From an uncultured Gammaproteobacteria bacterium (GTDB taxonomy: Bacteria > Pseudomonadota > Gammaproteobacteria > UBA6429 > Thiohalophilaceae): 64,000 nt of DNA. Shown in pieces: positions 37,391-45,316 of the stretch. The notes beneath the pieces were generated by a model, which worked only from the letters and a program-made list of their open reading frames with translations, was not told the origin of the DNA and searched no databases. The stretch lies in NCBI GenBank assembly GCA_913064945.1, contig CAJYAN010000007.1:62001-126000 (forward strand), in the 5' to 3' direction. How positions within the stretch are numbered: position 1 is the stretch's first letter; every line of letters begins with the position of its first letter. The position numbers and the translations under genes are program-made.

Positions 37391-38584
37391 TTATCCGGAC
37401 CTGCCATCAATACGGGGTCGACATAAAATAGGAAAAAAGAGTACAAAAAACATCGTGAAGGCCATTATCCATAACACCTGAGAAAAACCAATCCATAGAA
37501 GATATTGACCAGGTATGAACATGGGTAGCAGTACCCGAACAATTGCCGCAAAAAACAGCAGAATGAAAAGAGTCCCAAGAATGGGAGGTGGTGTAAACAC
37601 ATTCCTGCCCGTATGGCCAAGGGCAACTCGGGCCATCATACCAAGCGTCATCATGGCGATACCACCAACAGCAAAGGCATGCAGAGCGTATACCGGTGGA
37701 ATGAGAAATTGCGAGGCGGCGGCTTTGAGGGCGAAGCCAAAGGTAAGCGAGGCATAGGCGAGATAAATAGACCAGAGCAGGGGTCTTTGCCAAAGTCCCC
37801 GACTATGCCAGCCGACTAACCGAATGGTGTGTAGAAAGAAAAGACTGAGGGCAAGTGCGCTGATCAGATCTGGTGTGTTACTAAACAGATCCGCGTACCA
37901 GAATACTAGAAAGACAATAGGGCTAAGGATATCGAGCCATTTGAAATTTTTGAGCTTGACCTCCTCATCGACACCCTTCTCGATAAAAAAGGGAATAACT
38001 CTACGACCCATCAGGAAAATCAGCCCCATTACCAGATAGAGACCTGAGTAGAGACTAATAGTAATAACATTATTACTCATGTGTAACAGGCCATAGTAGA
38101 AATAGGTATTGCTTGCCAACAGGAGTAATAAAATGGCGAGAATCATCCCATGTTGCCATTGGCGCGCTCTGATGATGGGGTAAGCGAGTGCAAGAAAAAG
38201 CACAAGGATAAATAGATTATCCACCACGGCGAGTAGATCAACATTGGGGGCCTGGCTGAAAAAGGGCAAGACCCGGCCGGCGAGCCAGAGTAATAACAAA
38301 AGACTCAGTGGCAGGCCATGAAGTGTCTGTGTATTGGTCCAATTTTTTATCGCGGTAAGTAAAAATCCGGCGATGACGGCCAGACTATAACCAAAAATCA
38401 TTTCATGAGCATGCCAGATACGCACAGACCCGAATGGCTGTATTGTCCAGCCAAAAACAAGCATTCCCATCCAGATCGCCATGGCAACGACGGCAAAGCC
38501 AGCCGCGGAAAGAAAAAAAGGGCGAAAGCCAAGATTAAACAAGGCGAAGGGGCTGGCAGGGGTATTGGTTTCAATGTTGAGCAT
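37391..38584 (-). CDS. nnrS: NnrS family heme-copper membrane protein
   Basis: A 397-residue membrane protein with about 12 hydrophobic segments. NLGFRPFFL at the N-terminus and IWHAHEMIFGYSLAVIAGFLLTAIKNWT are highly typical of NnrS; RVALGHTGR and HAFAVGGIAMMTLGMM are further family markers, with the His residues as heme/copper ligands. NnrS proteins protect cells from nitric oxide and often co-occur with denitrification. The next gene starts directly at the stop codon. No FNR-type box was noted in front of it. Confidence 0.93.
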   Translation of the reverse strand: MLNIETNTPASPFALFNLGFRPFFLSAAGFAVVAMAIWMGMLVFGWTIQPFGSVRIWHAHEMIFGYSLAVIAGFLLTAIKNWTNTQTLHGLPLSLLLLLWLAGRVLPFFSQAPNVDLLAVVDNLFILVLFLALAYPIIRARQWQHGMILAILLLLLASNTYFYYGLLHMSNNVITISLYSGLYLVMGLIFLMGRRVIPFFIEKGVDEEVKLKNFKWLDILSPIVFLVFWYADLFSNTPDLISALALSLFFLHTIRLVGWHSRGLWQRPLLWSIYLAYASLTFGFALKAAASQFLIPPVYALHAFAVGGIAMMTLGMMARVALGHTGRNVFTPPPILGTLFILLFFAAIVRVLLPMFIPGQYLLWIGFSQVLWIMAFTMFFVLFFPILCRPRIDGRSG

Positions 38585-38600
38585 GGTCTACAACCGCAGA

Positions 38601-38768
38601 ATGAATATAAAGAATCTTCGAGCCATTGCTGGCGCAGCTGATGCAAAACGACATCCAGACATCAGGCATTATCTTAGGGTAGCACTTGAGGAAAAATATT
38701 GGAATAAAAAATCAGTAAAAACGACAACAGATGGCAAAGACATAATATATTATTTACCCTCACAGTGA
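38601..38768 (+). CDS. Small uncertain ORF, 55 residues
   Basis: A short frame MNIKNLRAIAGAADAKRHPD ending in YYLPSQ, divergent from nnrS, with no SD. Its basic and charged composition is protein-like, but no family was recognised and the frame is open upstream within nnrS. Listed because it may be a small gene in the nnrS promoter region; it could be chance. Confidence 0.25.
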   Translation: MNIKNLRAIAGAADAKRHPDIRHYLRVALEEKYWNKKSVKTTTDGKDIIYYLPSQ

Positions 38769-38910
38769 GTGAAATTCTGTCTATATCCCATGTATAAAAA
38801 AGCAGCGCTAACCCGGTTCAGAGAGACGATTTCGGTGCAGTATCTTTAGTTCGTAAGCTCTTTCTATGTGGACAGAGTGTTTCATACAAAGTCAAAATTA
38901 TGACGACCGA

Positions 38911-39813
38911 CTAGAGACACTCTGGCCGGTCTAAAGTACAGTTGACTTCATTATTGTTATTTTCAAGCTGGATCGTGGCATGTTCAATGTCATAGGTGTC
39001 ATGCAGATATACCTGTACCTGACGTAAAAAAGCATTATCGATTAAATCATTTGTTGTGACTAAATGAACTGTCAAGGCAGTTTCAGACGTGCTAAGTGCC
39101 CAAATATGCAGATCATGTATGCTGGAGACGGAGTCTAATCCAGTCAAATATTCTTTTATAGCGGCGATATCGATACCAGGGGGGACGACATCAACGGAAA
39201 GCTTGATCGAGTCTTTGAACAAACGCCAGGCACCGATGAGGATAACCAGGACAATGAGTAAGCTGATGAGAGGGTCAAGCCAGAGCCAACCCGTCAACAG
39301 AATTGCTACCCCTGCGATAACAACACCCAGAGAAATGCCCGCATCCGCCGCCATATGCAGGTAGGCACTCCTGATATTAATGTCGTGTTTCTGGCCAGCG
39401 GCAAAAAGTAATGCCGTGAGGGTATTGATAACGACGCCAATAGCGGCAACCACGATAATGACTTTTCCAACAACCGGTTGTGGAGTAAATAGGCGACCGA
39501 TGGCTTCCCAGGCAATGCCACCCAGGGCGACGAGCAGCAGTGCCGCACTAAGTAAGGAAGCCAGTACCGTTGCTTTGCGTAAACCGTACGTTTGGTTTTC
39601 AGTGGGACGTTTTGTCGCCAGATAGCTTGCACCCCAGGCAAGTAATAAGGTAATCACATCACTCAGGTTGTGTCCGGCATCAGCAATTAAAGCGAGTGAC
39701 TGAGCGGCAAAACCATAACTTGCCTCGATGATGACAAATAAGGTATTAAGTGCTACGCCAATCGCAAAGGAACGGTTGTGATTACTAACGACATGGTGGT
39801 GATGATGTGGCAT
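38911..39813 (-). CDS. Cation diffusion facilitator (Zn/Cd/Co efflux)
   Basis: A 300-residue CDF transporter exporting divalent metals against protons. Six hydrophobic segments are seen; the metal sites are AGHNLSD in helix 2 and HMAADAGIS in helix 5, both H-x3-D. A His-rich start (MPHHHHHVV) is typical of zinc members, as is the cytoplasmic C-terminal domain with HDLHIWALS. It resembles CzcD/ZitB, but the metal is not fixed by sequence. Single gene. Confidence 0.9.
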   Translation of the reverse strand: MPHHHHHVVSNHNRSFAIGVALNTLFVIIEASYGFAAQSLALIADAGHNLSDVITLLLAWGASYLATKRPTENQTYGLRKATVLASLLSAALLLVALGGIAWEAIGRLFTPQPVVGKVIIVVAAIGVVINTLTALLFAAGQKHDINIRSAYLHMAADAGISLGVVIAGVAILLTGWLWLDPLISLLIVLVILIGAWRLFKDSIKLSVDVVPPGIDIAAIKEYLTGLDSVSSIHDLHIWALSTSETALTVHLVTTNDLIDNAFLRQVQVYLHDTYDIEHATIQLENNNNEVNCTLDRPECL

Positions 39814-39892
39814 TTATATCTTCCTGCTCAGCGAGCCTGCCGTCTATTCACATGAGAGTGAGGTTGAAATAATATATGATAAATAGAGAATA

Positions 39893-40120
39893 TCATTTGC
39901 CAGAGGCGGTGGAAAGTAATGCAAGAGAGCAGATTCTGTAGTCGCAGGCTACTTTATTATATAGTGACTGGATATCAATACTGTATCGAGTATGAAACGC
40001 TATACGCCGCTTTTCTGCTAAAGGCGCTCCCAGCGTAATATTAATCAGAAAATCCCCGAAATTGGCATGGTAATACGAACTTTGATGGCGCCCGGCGGCC
40101 AGCTCGACTCGAGAAAACAT
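39893..40120 (-). CDS. Uncertain ORF, 75 residues
   Basis: A frame starting MFSRVELAAGRHQSSYY with no SD and no recognised family. Between the CDF gene and a conserved hypothetical. May be a decayed gene fragment or chance; kept at low confidence because it fills an otherwise empty gap. Confidence 0.2.
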   Translation of the reverse strand: MFSRVELAAGRHQSSYYHANFGDFLINITLGAPLAEKRRIAFHTRYSIDIQSLYNKVACDYRICSLALLSTASGK

Positions 40121-40233
40121 TATCGTTGTGCATATGTCACCCGAAGCATGTGCGTGCTTGCGAGTTGATATGAACGGTCCCGCACAGAATACAATAGGAC
40201 TTGTCTAGACTGTAGGCTTCGAAAACGTGTTTG

Positions 40234-40551
40234 TCACTCTGCTGCAGGAGAGACGTCAGGAAACAAAACTGACCAGGCTAATGTCGACCCGACGAGCAGA
40301 CTTAGACTATCAGCCGAGGGTTTGTTGCATGCTATGGCATCAATGGCTGTGGCAAGTGAATATGTTGCGGGTGAGAAGTAAACGATGACATCGCAGTGAA
40401 GACGTCCCTCTGATTCATGACGAATGAATATGGCAACATCGTCAGGGTAGTCGGGTGAGGCAAACGCGGATGAAAAGCGAGACTTAATCGACTCAAGTGC
40501 TTCATCAGCCAAGAGGGCATCGCCAAGATTTTTTGAAAACCAGTTACTCAT
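40234..40551 (-). CDS. Conserved hypothetical protein, 105 residues
   Basis: Begins MSNWFSKNLGDALLADEALESI and contains FIRHESEGRLHCDVIVYFSPATYSLATAI; the second segment reads like a family I have seen in gammaproteobacteria, though no name is known. It has one cysteine, no membrane segment and acidic termini. Function unknown. Confidence 0.65.
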   Translation of the reverse strand: MSNWFSKNLGDALLADEALESIKSRFSSAFASPDYPDDVAIFIRHESEGRLHCDVIVYFSPATYSLATAIDAIACNKPSADSLSLLVGSTLAWSVLFPDVSPAAE

Positions 40552-40740
40552 TAGTAATGATATGTAGCATAAATAATATCATGATTCAATGAGTCTTCTT
40601 CAGTGAGGCATGTGCTATTTCCCTGCAGTGTATGAAGAGGTTAAATGCTGACGTGGAGATATAGTATACATTTTATCGTTATCTGTCTGCGACGTGAGTA
40701 TGTCAAAGCAGGTAAATCAGATTCCACGATGCGCTGTATT

Positions 40741-40785
40741 CATGAGCCCGATACCTGATTATTCCGCAGCGTCTTTCGGCTCATG
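40741..40785. repeat. Inverted repeat, 8-base perfect arms
   Basis: CATGAGCC and GGCTCATG, with extra pairing beyond one bulge, around a spacer of about 29 bases. No T-run. Possibly an operator or an RNA hairpin. Confidence 0.35.
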
Positions 40786-41101
40786 ACTAAACGCCCTGTC
40801 GTGATATGCGAAGTTGTTCCCGTGGCAGGTTAGTGAAGATGTTAGTAATAAATACATCGCTAACATTACGCGTGGCTCAGCCAAAGTCCGTATGAAGACC
40901 GCCTGAGTCTGTGATTGACAGATAGTCATTGCCGGAACATAGCGTTCTATCGCGCATGTACGGATTTGTCATGATTTAAGTGTTGTGTGTTTAACTTCCC
41001 TGAGACGGCTGGAACTTTTTCATAAGCTATATGCCCATGCACCCCATTTTTAGGGGGTCGATAGAACAGGTTATCGGGCGTTTGTTTTATGAGGGTCTTC
41101 A

Positions 41102-41115
41102 TTGACATAGATCAA
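41102..41115 (+). promoter_or_regulatory. FNR/Anr-like binding site
   Basis: TTGACATAGATCAA matches the FNR consensus TTGAT-N4-ATCAA at nine of ten bases. Its centre is about 62 bases before the transcription start predicted from TATACT at 41159-41164, the class I FNR distance. Suggests oxygen-responsive control of the cytochrome-porin gene. Inference from pattern and spacing. Confidence 0.6.
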
Positions 41116-41158
41116 CTAGAGTTAACTAGTTTGTGCGTTGTTCGAGGTATGACTTTGC

Positions 41159-41164
41159 TATACT
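41159..41164 (+). promoter_or_regulatory. Predicted -10 box of the cytochrome-porin gene
   Basis: TATACT, with a start predicted near 41171 and a leader of about 45 bases. The -35 region is poor (TTGTTC at a short spacing), consistent with an activator-dependent promoter. Confidence 0.5.
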
Positions 41165-41215
41165 TTACGCGAAGAAAATTCATATTAGACCACAAAGCAA
41201 GAAGGAGACTCTCGC

Positions 41216-42436
41216 ATGAAAAAGAATAGATTGTATTCAGGTCTCTTGGTGGGCACGCTTGCCACCATATTAATGGTTGGTCAGGCCGCGGCCGTACCCA
41301 GTTTCGCGCGCCAGACGGGAATGGCCTGTGCGGCCTGCCATACGGTATTCCCAGAACTAAATTCATTCGGACGAACATTCAAACTGAATGGTTACACGAT
41401 GACCGGTATCGCACAGGTCGAGGCCAAAAATAGCGAGGCGGCGAGTGGCTTGCAGTTCAACCAGATACCTCCCTTGTCGGCAATGCTGCAGGTAACGGCG
41501 GTCACTGACAAGAAAAGTGACCCGAGAACGAAAATCAGCCTGCCAGATCAACTGAGTTTTTTCTTTGCGGGTGAGATTTCACCACATATGGGTTCCTTTA
41601 TTCAGATGACCATGGGCAGTACAGGTGGTTTCGCGATCGATAATACCGATATTCGCTATGCTAACCACGCCGGTAATGTCACTTATGGTGTGACCCTGAA
41701 TAATAACCCGACAGTACAGGATTTGTGGAATTCCACCCCGGCCTGGGGCTTTCCCTTTACCGGTGGGGTGAGTCCGACGACCAGCCCTCTGGTTGCTGAT
41801 GGTCTGGGGCAAAACGTGGCAGGACTGGGCGGTTACGCGGACTGGGGTAATGGAGTCTATACCGAGTTGACCCTGTATCGTGACATGGGCAATGCCTTTG
41901 ATGCGTCCGCAACCACGAGTGCGAAAATCAGTGGCGCAGCACCTTACTATCGACTGGCCTGGAACAAGACCTTTGATAGTGGTGACTATCTAATGGTCGG
42001 TACCTATGGCATGCAAACCAAGCTTGTGAATGGTACGACCTATGCTGGACCGGAAGACAAGTATAATGATGCCGCCATTGACCTGCAGTATGAGCATCCT
42101 CTGGCCAATAGTAATATGGTTAGCGTGCATAGCAGTTACACCAATGAGAAGCAGACACTGAATTATTCAGGTGGTGGTACACCTACGCTGAAAAGTATGA
42201 GAGTCAACGCCATCTATCATTGGGGCTATCATGCAACAGCATCATTAGGCTATCTGAATAATAGCGGTAATAGCGGGGCGTATGATGATACGGCTTATAC
42301 CGTACAGTACAGCTATCTGCCCTGGCAGAATACCAAGTTCACGGCGCAGTATGTGTCGTATGCCAAGAAAGGCGGCAGCACAGCAAATGCATCGGATAAT
42401 AACACCATGACGCTACAAGCCTGGTTAATGTGGTAA
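41216..42436 (+). CDS. Fused monoheme cytochrome c - outer-membrane porin (Cyc2-like)
   Basis: A 406-residue exported protein. After a signal peptide (about 1-26) comes PSFARQTGMACAACHTVFPELNSFGRTFKLNGYT, with one CxxCH heme site (CAACH), followed by about 330 residues of alternating beta sequence ending LQAWLMW, a barrel with a terminal aromatic. This layout is that of Cyc2-type and related fused cytochrome-porins, which pass electrons across the outer membrane; Cyc2 itself oxidises ferrous iron. The overall similarity to Cyc2 was not measured, so the electron donor is unknown. AAGGAG precedes the ATG. Likely under FNR-type control. Confidence 0.82.
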   Translation: MKKNRLYSGLLVGTLATILMVGQAAAVPSFARQTGMACAACHTVFPELNSFGRTFKLNGYTMTGIAQVEAKNSEAASGLQFNQIPPLSAMLQVTAVTDKKSDPRTKISLPDQLSFFFAGEISPHMGSFIQMTMGSTGGFAIDNTDIRYANHAGNVTYGVTLNNNPTVQDLWNSTPAWGFPFTGGVSPTTSPLVADGLGQNVAGLGGYADWGNGVYTELTLYRDMGNAFDASATTSAKISGAAPYYRLAWNKTFDSGDYLMVGTYGMQTKLVNGTTYAGPEDKYNDAAIDLQYEHPLANSNMVSVHSSYTNEKQTLNYSGGGTPTLKSMRVNAIYHWGYHATASLGYLNNSGNSGAYDDTAYTVQYSYLPWQNTKFTAQYVSYAKKGGSTANASDNNTMTLQAWLMW

Positions 42437-42483
42437 GTATGTGTGGTTAAGAAGGTATTCTGTAGTTTATCTGTAACAGAAAT

Positions 42484-42518
42484 GGTCGATGGCACCGTGT
42501 CATCGACCTTTTTTTATT
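42484..42518 (+). terminator. Rho-independent terminator of the cytochrome-porin gene
   Basis: GGTCGATG and CATCGACC are perfect arms around a nine-base loop, followed by seven T's. Confidence 0.9.
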
Positions 42519-42786
42519 TTCGAATGACTTATCGAAGTAAATGATGAAATAGTATAGTAGTAATTAGAGTGCCGTAGTTCCTGATTTTATCAACAGGGTA
42601 ACTGCTACAAAATCACCTGGAATGATCAATGTAGTGGATAATCTCAGTAACGTAATAGCTGAACAGTTAAGAAAAATCGAATCAGACTATGTGAAACGTT
42701 ATTTCAGCATCAGAGCCAGGGCGATCCTCATAAATTCCGATAAAAATAGTGAGTTGTATATAGCAATATACATACAATGAAAAAGC
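42519..42786. other. Intergenic stretch
   Basis: No gene or signal recognised between the terminator and the dispersed repeat copy. Confidence 0.3.
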
Positions 42787-42903
42787 CTGTCATTGCGAAG
42801 GAGTGAAATGTTTAAAGCAATTTTGTGAAGCAGTGATTATTCTCGTGATTGCAGCGTCTACACTGAAAAGTGTTCATTTTTCAGTCATTCCTCACTATGA
42901 CGG
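42787..42903. repeat. Dispersed repeat with terminal inverted ends, copy 1
   Basis: About 117 bases. The left end (CTGTCATTGCGAAGGA) and right end (TCCTCACTATGACGG) are imperfect inverted repeats. It shares the same ends and the inner CTGAAAA...TCATT...TTCAG with the copy at 45041. The ends resemble a small repeat family (TCATTGCGA... TCGCAATGAC) seen in several bacterial genomes; family name not certain. A short frame at 42803 lies inside and is not a gene. Confidence 0.6.
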
Positions 42904-43000
42904 TTTTAAAACTTCGTGTGCGTCACTCGGCGTCAGAGCCATAAATTTATATGGAGTTGTTATGCATCGAGGAGTAGCGAGATGATAACAGAAGGTAATG

Positions 43001-43468
43001 TCATCTCTGTGAGGCGCGATATTTAACCTGCATGCCATTGAGAAAATTTCGCAGGATCTGGTCATTGCAGCCGCGGTAGTTTTTATGCCCTGGTTTTCGA
43101 AAAAAGGCGCTAAGTTCGTGTTTGCTGATTTCGGTCTCTGCCAGGGCCAGGATCGACAACACATCTTCGGCCTTTAGATCCAGGGCGATTTTGAGTTTTC
43201 GAAAAACAATATTGTTGTTGATACGCGAGACCGGTTTGGCTGGTTCGCCATCCTGACGGCCACGTCGTTCAATAATCAGGCCGTCAAGAAAAGCCGAAAG
43301 TGCCGTATCGCTACATTCCCGGAAGCCAGGTTCATCCTCCTTTTTTAGCCAGTCAATGATGTGTTCTTTAGTGGCTTTGTGATTGGTCAAGCCGAGTATC
43401 GCCTGCATTTTTTGATTGCTGAAATCGAAGGTATAGCGAAGGCGGCGGAGAATATCGTTATTGGTCAC
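43001..43468 (-). CDS. yehS: DUF1456 protein YehS
   Basis: A 155-residue protein built of two copies of a DUF1456 repeat: NDILRRLRYTFDFSNQKMQAIL...FRECSDTALSAFLDGLII and NNIVFRKLKIALDLKAEDVLSIL...YRGCNDQILRNFLNGM. This duplication is the hallmark of YehS. Translation begins at a GTG with AGGAA seven bases upstream. Function unknown. Confidence 0.9.
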   Translation of the reverse strand: MTNNDILRRLRYTFDFSNQKMQAILGLTNHKATKEHIIDWLKKEDEPGFRECSDTALSAFLDGLIIERRGRQDGEPAKPVSRINNNIVFRKLKIALDLKAEDVLSILALAETEISKHELSAFFRKPGHKNYRGCNDQILRNFLNGMQVKYRASQR

Positions 43469-43561
43469 CTGATGTTCCTGTTTTAGAGGGTGGGGGCATA
43501 TTATTGCATAGGTAATGCACCAGCGTGTAGCACAAAGACAGGGGTGAGGCGCATCTTGTAT

Positions 43562-44029
43562 TTATGCCAGGATGTCTAGGTAGCCGTTGTTTTTTAAATC
43601 ATCCGCATAACAACGCCCATCCGGAACCCGTTGAACACCCTCTATAATTTGAATAGGGCGCCCCAGCCTGTGAGTGAGCTCCTGTAGTGAGTGCTGGCAT
43701 ATCGAAAAGACAACGCCTCTCCTCATCAAGGACTGGATTTCATGTTGATTGGCGCTGTCATAGTCACTGAGCAGCAGGTCGATCCCCTTACCAACCGCGA
43801 CAACCTCAATGTGCTTACCTGGTAAAGTCACGCATAGTTTTTTTGCCCGTGAAATCACAAGCTGTTGATTTCCTTGAAGACTATCGGAAATTTCAAGTAC
43901 CGATTTGGTGGTAATTAAGGGGTCTTTGCTGAAAAAGGGAATAGCAGGCATGACTATTAAAAAAGCCACTGAAAACATTACCCCCACCATTATGACCTGC
44001 AATACAATTGTGAAAGCATGACTATGCAT
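43562..44029 (-). CDS. Membrane-anchored DsrE-like protein
   Basis: A 155-residue protein: a single N-terminal hydrophobic segment (about 8-32), then a DsrE/DsrF-like fold with HIEVVAVGKGIDLLL, LMRRGVVFSICQHSLQEL and EGVQRVPDG. The Cys of FSICQ is at the position of the sulfur-carrying Cys in DsrE/TusD-like proteins. Such proteins carry sulfane sulfur in sulfur oxidation or tRNA thiolation, but many small members are uncharacterised. No dsr or tus genes adjoin it. Confidence 0.72.
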   Translation of the reverse strand: MHSHAFTIVLQVIMVGVMFSVAFLIVMPAIPFFSKDPLITTKSVLEISDSLQGNQQLVISRAKKLCVTLPGKHIEVVAVGKGIDLLLSDYDSANQHEIQSLMRRGVVFSICQHSLQELTHRLGRPIQIIEGVQRVPDGRCYADDLKNNGYLDILA

Positions 44030-45316
44030 ATATGTTTCCGTGGTTATTGTAATGGAGGTTAGATTAGGAATAAATCATGAAGTTTACGCTGCGTAAAAAA
44101 TATTTATTTTAGGACGAAGGGAACTCTTTTTATATTTATAGTCCACCAGACTAGTCGATCTCAGAAAACCTCTTTATAGAAAAAAGTTTGTTCTGGTCTT
44201 GCAATTCTAAAAATGGCGCTGAGGGCGGTCTGTGATAGAAATATTTACAGCACCAGGGTCGTCCGCTCTTTTGGCCAAGATGCGCCGCAGAAAAACGCCA
44301 GTTAATTAATAGCATCGCCATCGGCGACTCAGCAGGACCTGGAAGAACTGGGGCTACAGACTGCTTGCAAAATATAAATTTTTTTATTTTCAGAAGATTT
44401 ATTTATGCTCTGTATGTAATCATATGCAAACCCTGTTTACAACGCTAGAGCTTGTTGTTGAGAGTGTTGACATTGGAATTGTCCATGACTGATACTGCGT
44501 GACGATTGTCTTTGTCTAATAGTTTGGCTAGTTCCTTACTCTTGGCGGCGGCGGAGCTTTGTCTTGCACGACGGTGATGCCATTGCTGGGTTTAGACTTT
44601 GGCGGTAATCAGGCAAGTAAATGATGGCCGCTGTGTCAAAAGTCGTAGGCCTGTTGTAACAGGACCTTGTGGCCTGACTTCCGATGCCGCTGAGGATTAG
44701 CAGGTCATCAACCTGTACTTCTGCCTGCAAAATATGCTGGCTATAGCCTCGACAGGGAACAAACTGGCTCTGGATTTTATAGCGGTTCGTGAGCCGGGAT
44801 AGTTCCTGTTGCGAACGAGTAGCAATCCGCCGCAAGCCGCGTACCATGCTCGACATATAGCTCGCTTGTATTCTGTTTGCAGTAAAACTTATTCACGGTC
44901 TATTGGTATCTGGACAAAGTTTAGCAGGTCACTGTCATCAATAAACAGAACACACAGAGGTCTGATTCTGACTTATCTCCACAAAATTGCGATCAAAAAC
45001 AATGAGCAACTTAAATATCATTGTATACACAAGAAAATAGCCCGTCATTGCGAAGCAATAAAGCAGCCTAAAGGATAGCCTCCGGTAACTGACGCCATCT
45101 CGTGATGCACAGCATATTCTTGAGATGGCCACCTCAACTCTGAAAATAGTCATTATTCAGTGTCTCCTCGCGATGACCCGTGGCTAAAGATTTTGTGGGG
45201 ATCCCTCAGGTTCTGATTGTAATCTGGCTGCAATCTCTGTCGCATGTTTCAAACGGCAGCAACGGGGCGCTGGGCGTTGAGAAGAATCAGGATGCGTTTA
45301 ATAACGGGAGACATCA
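44030..45316. other. 1.3 kb stretch with little coding content
   Basis: No frame has both an SD and a protein-like composition; the longest (44536-44856, minus) gives a basic, Ser/Arg-rich product without a family. AT-rich runs at 44385-44410 and a degenerate dispersed repeat (copy 2, listed separately) mark it as decayed or regulatory DNA. It separates the DsrE-like gene from the Lon-type protease gene. Confidence 0.5.
45041..45180. repeat. Dispersed repeat with terminal inverted ends, copy 2
   Basis: About 140 bases from CCCGTCATTGCGAAGCA to TCCTCGCGATGACCCG; the ends are imperfect inverted repeats of each other and match copy 1 at 42787. The inner CTGAAAATAGTCATTATTCAG is also shared in degenerate form. 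Likely a non-autonomous, MITE-like or structural repeat. Confidence 0.6.

Larger units (their letters stand above)
40552..41215. other. Long intergenic region upstream of the cytochrome-porin gene
   Basis: About 660 bases without a gene. An inverted repeat (CATGAGCC 40741-40748 with GGCTCATG 40778-40785), an FNR-like site and a promoter are visible, the latter two listed separately. Confidence 0.45.

Noticed and set aside
42803-42985. Small ORF in the dispersed repeat
   Set aside because: Starts at GTG within a repeat sequence and shows no protein-like conservation.
44536-44856. Minus-strand ORF in the low-coding region
   Set aside because: No SD, Ser/Arg-rich composition, no family.
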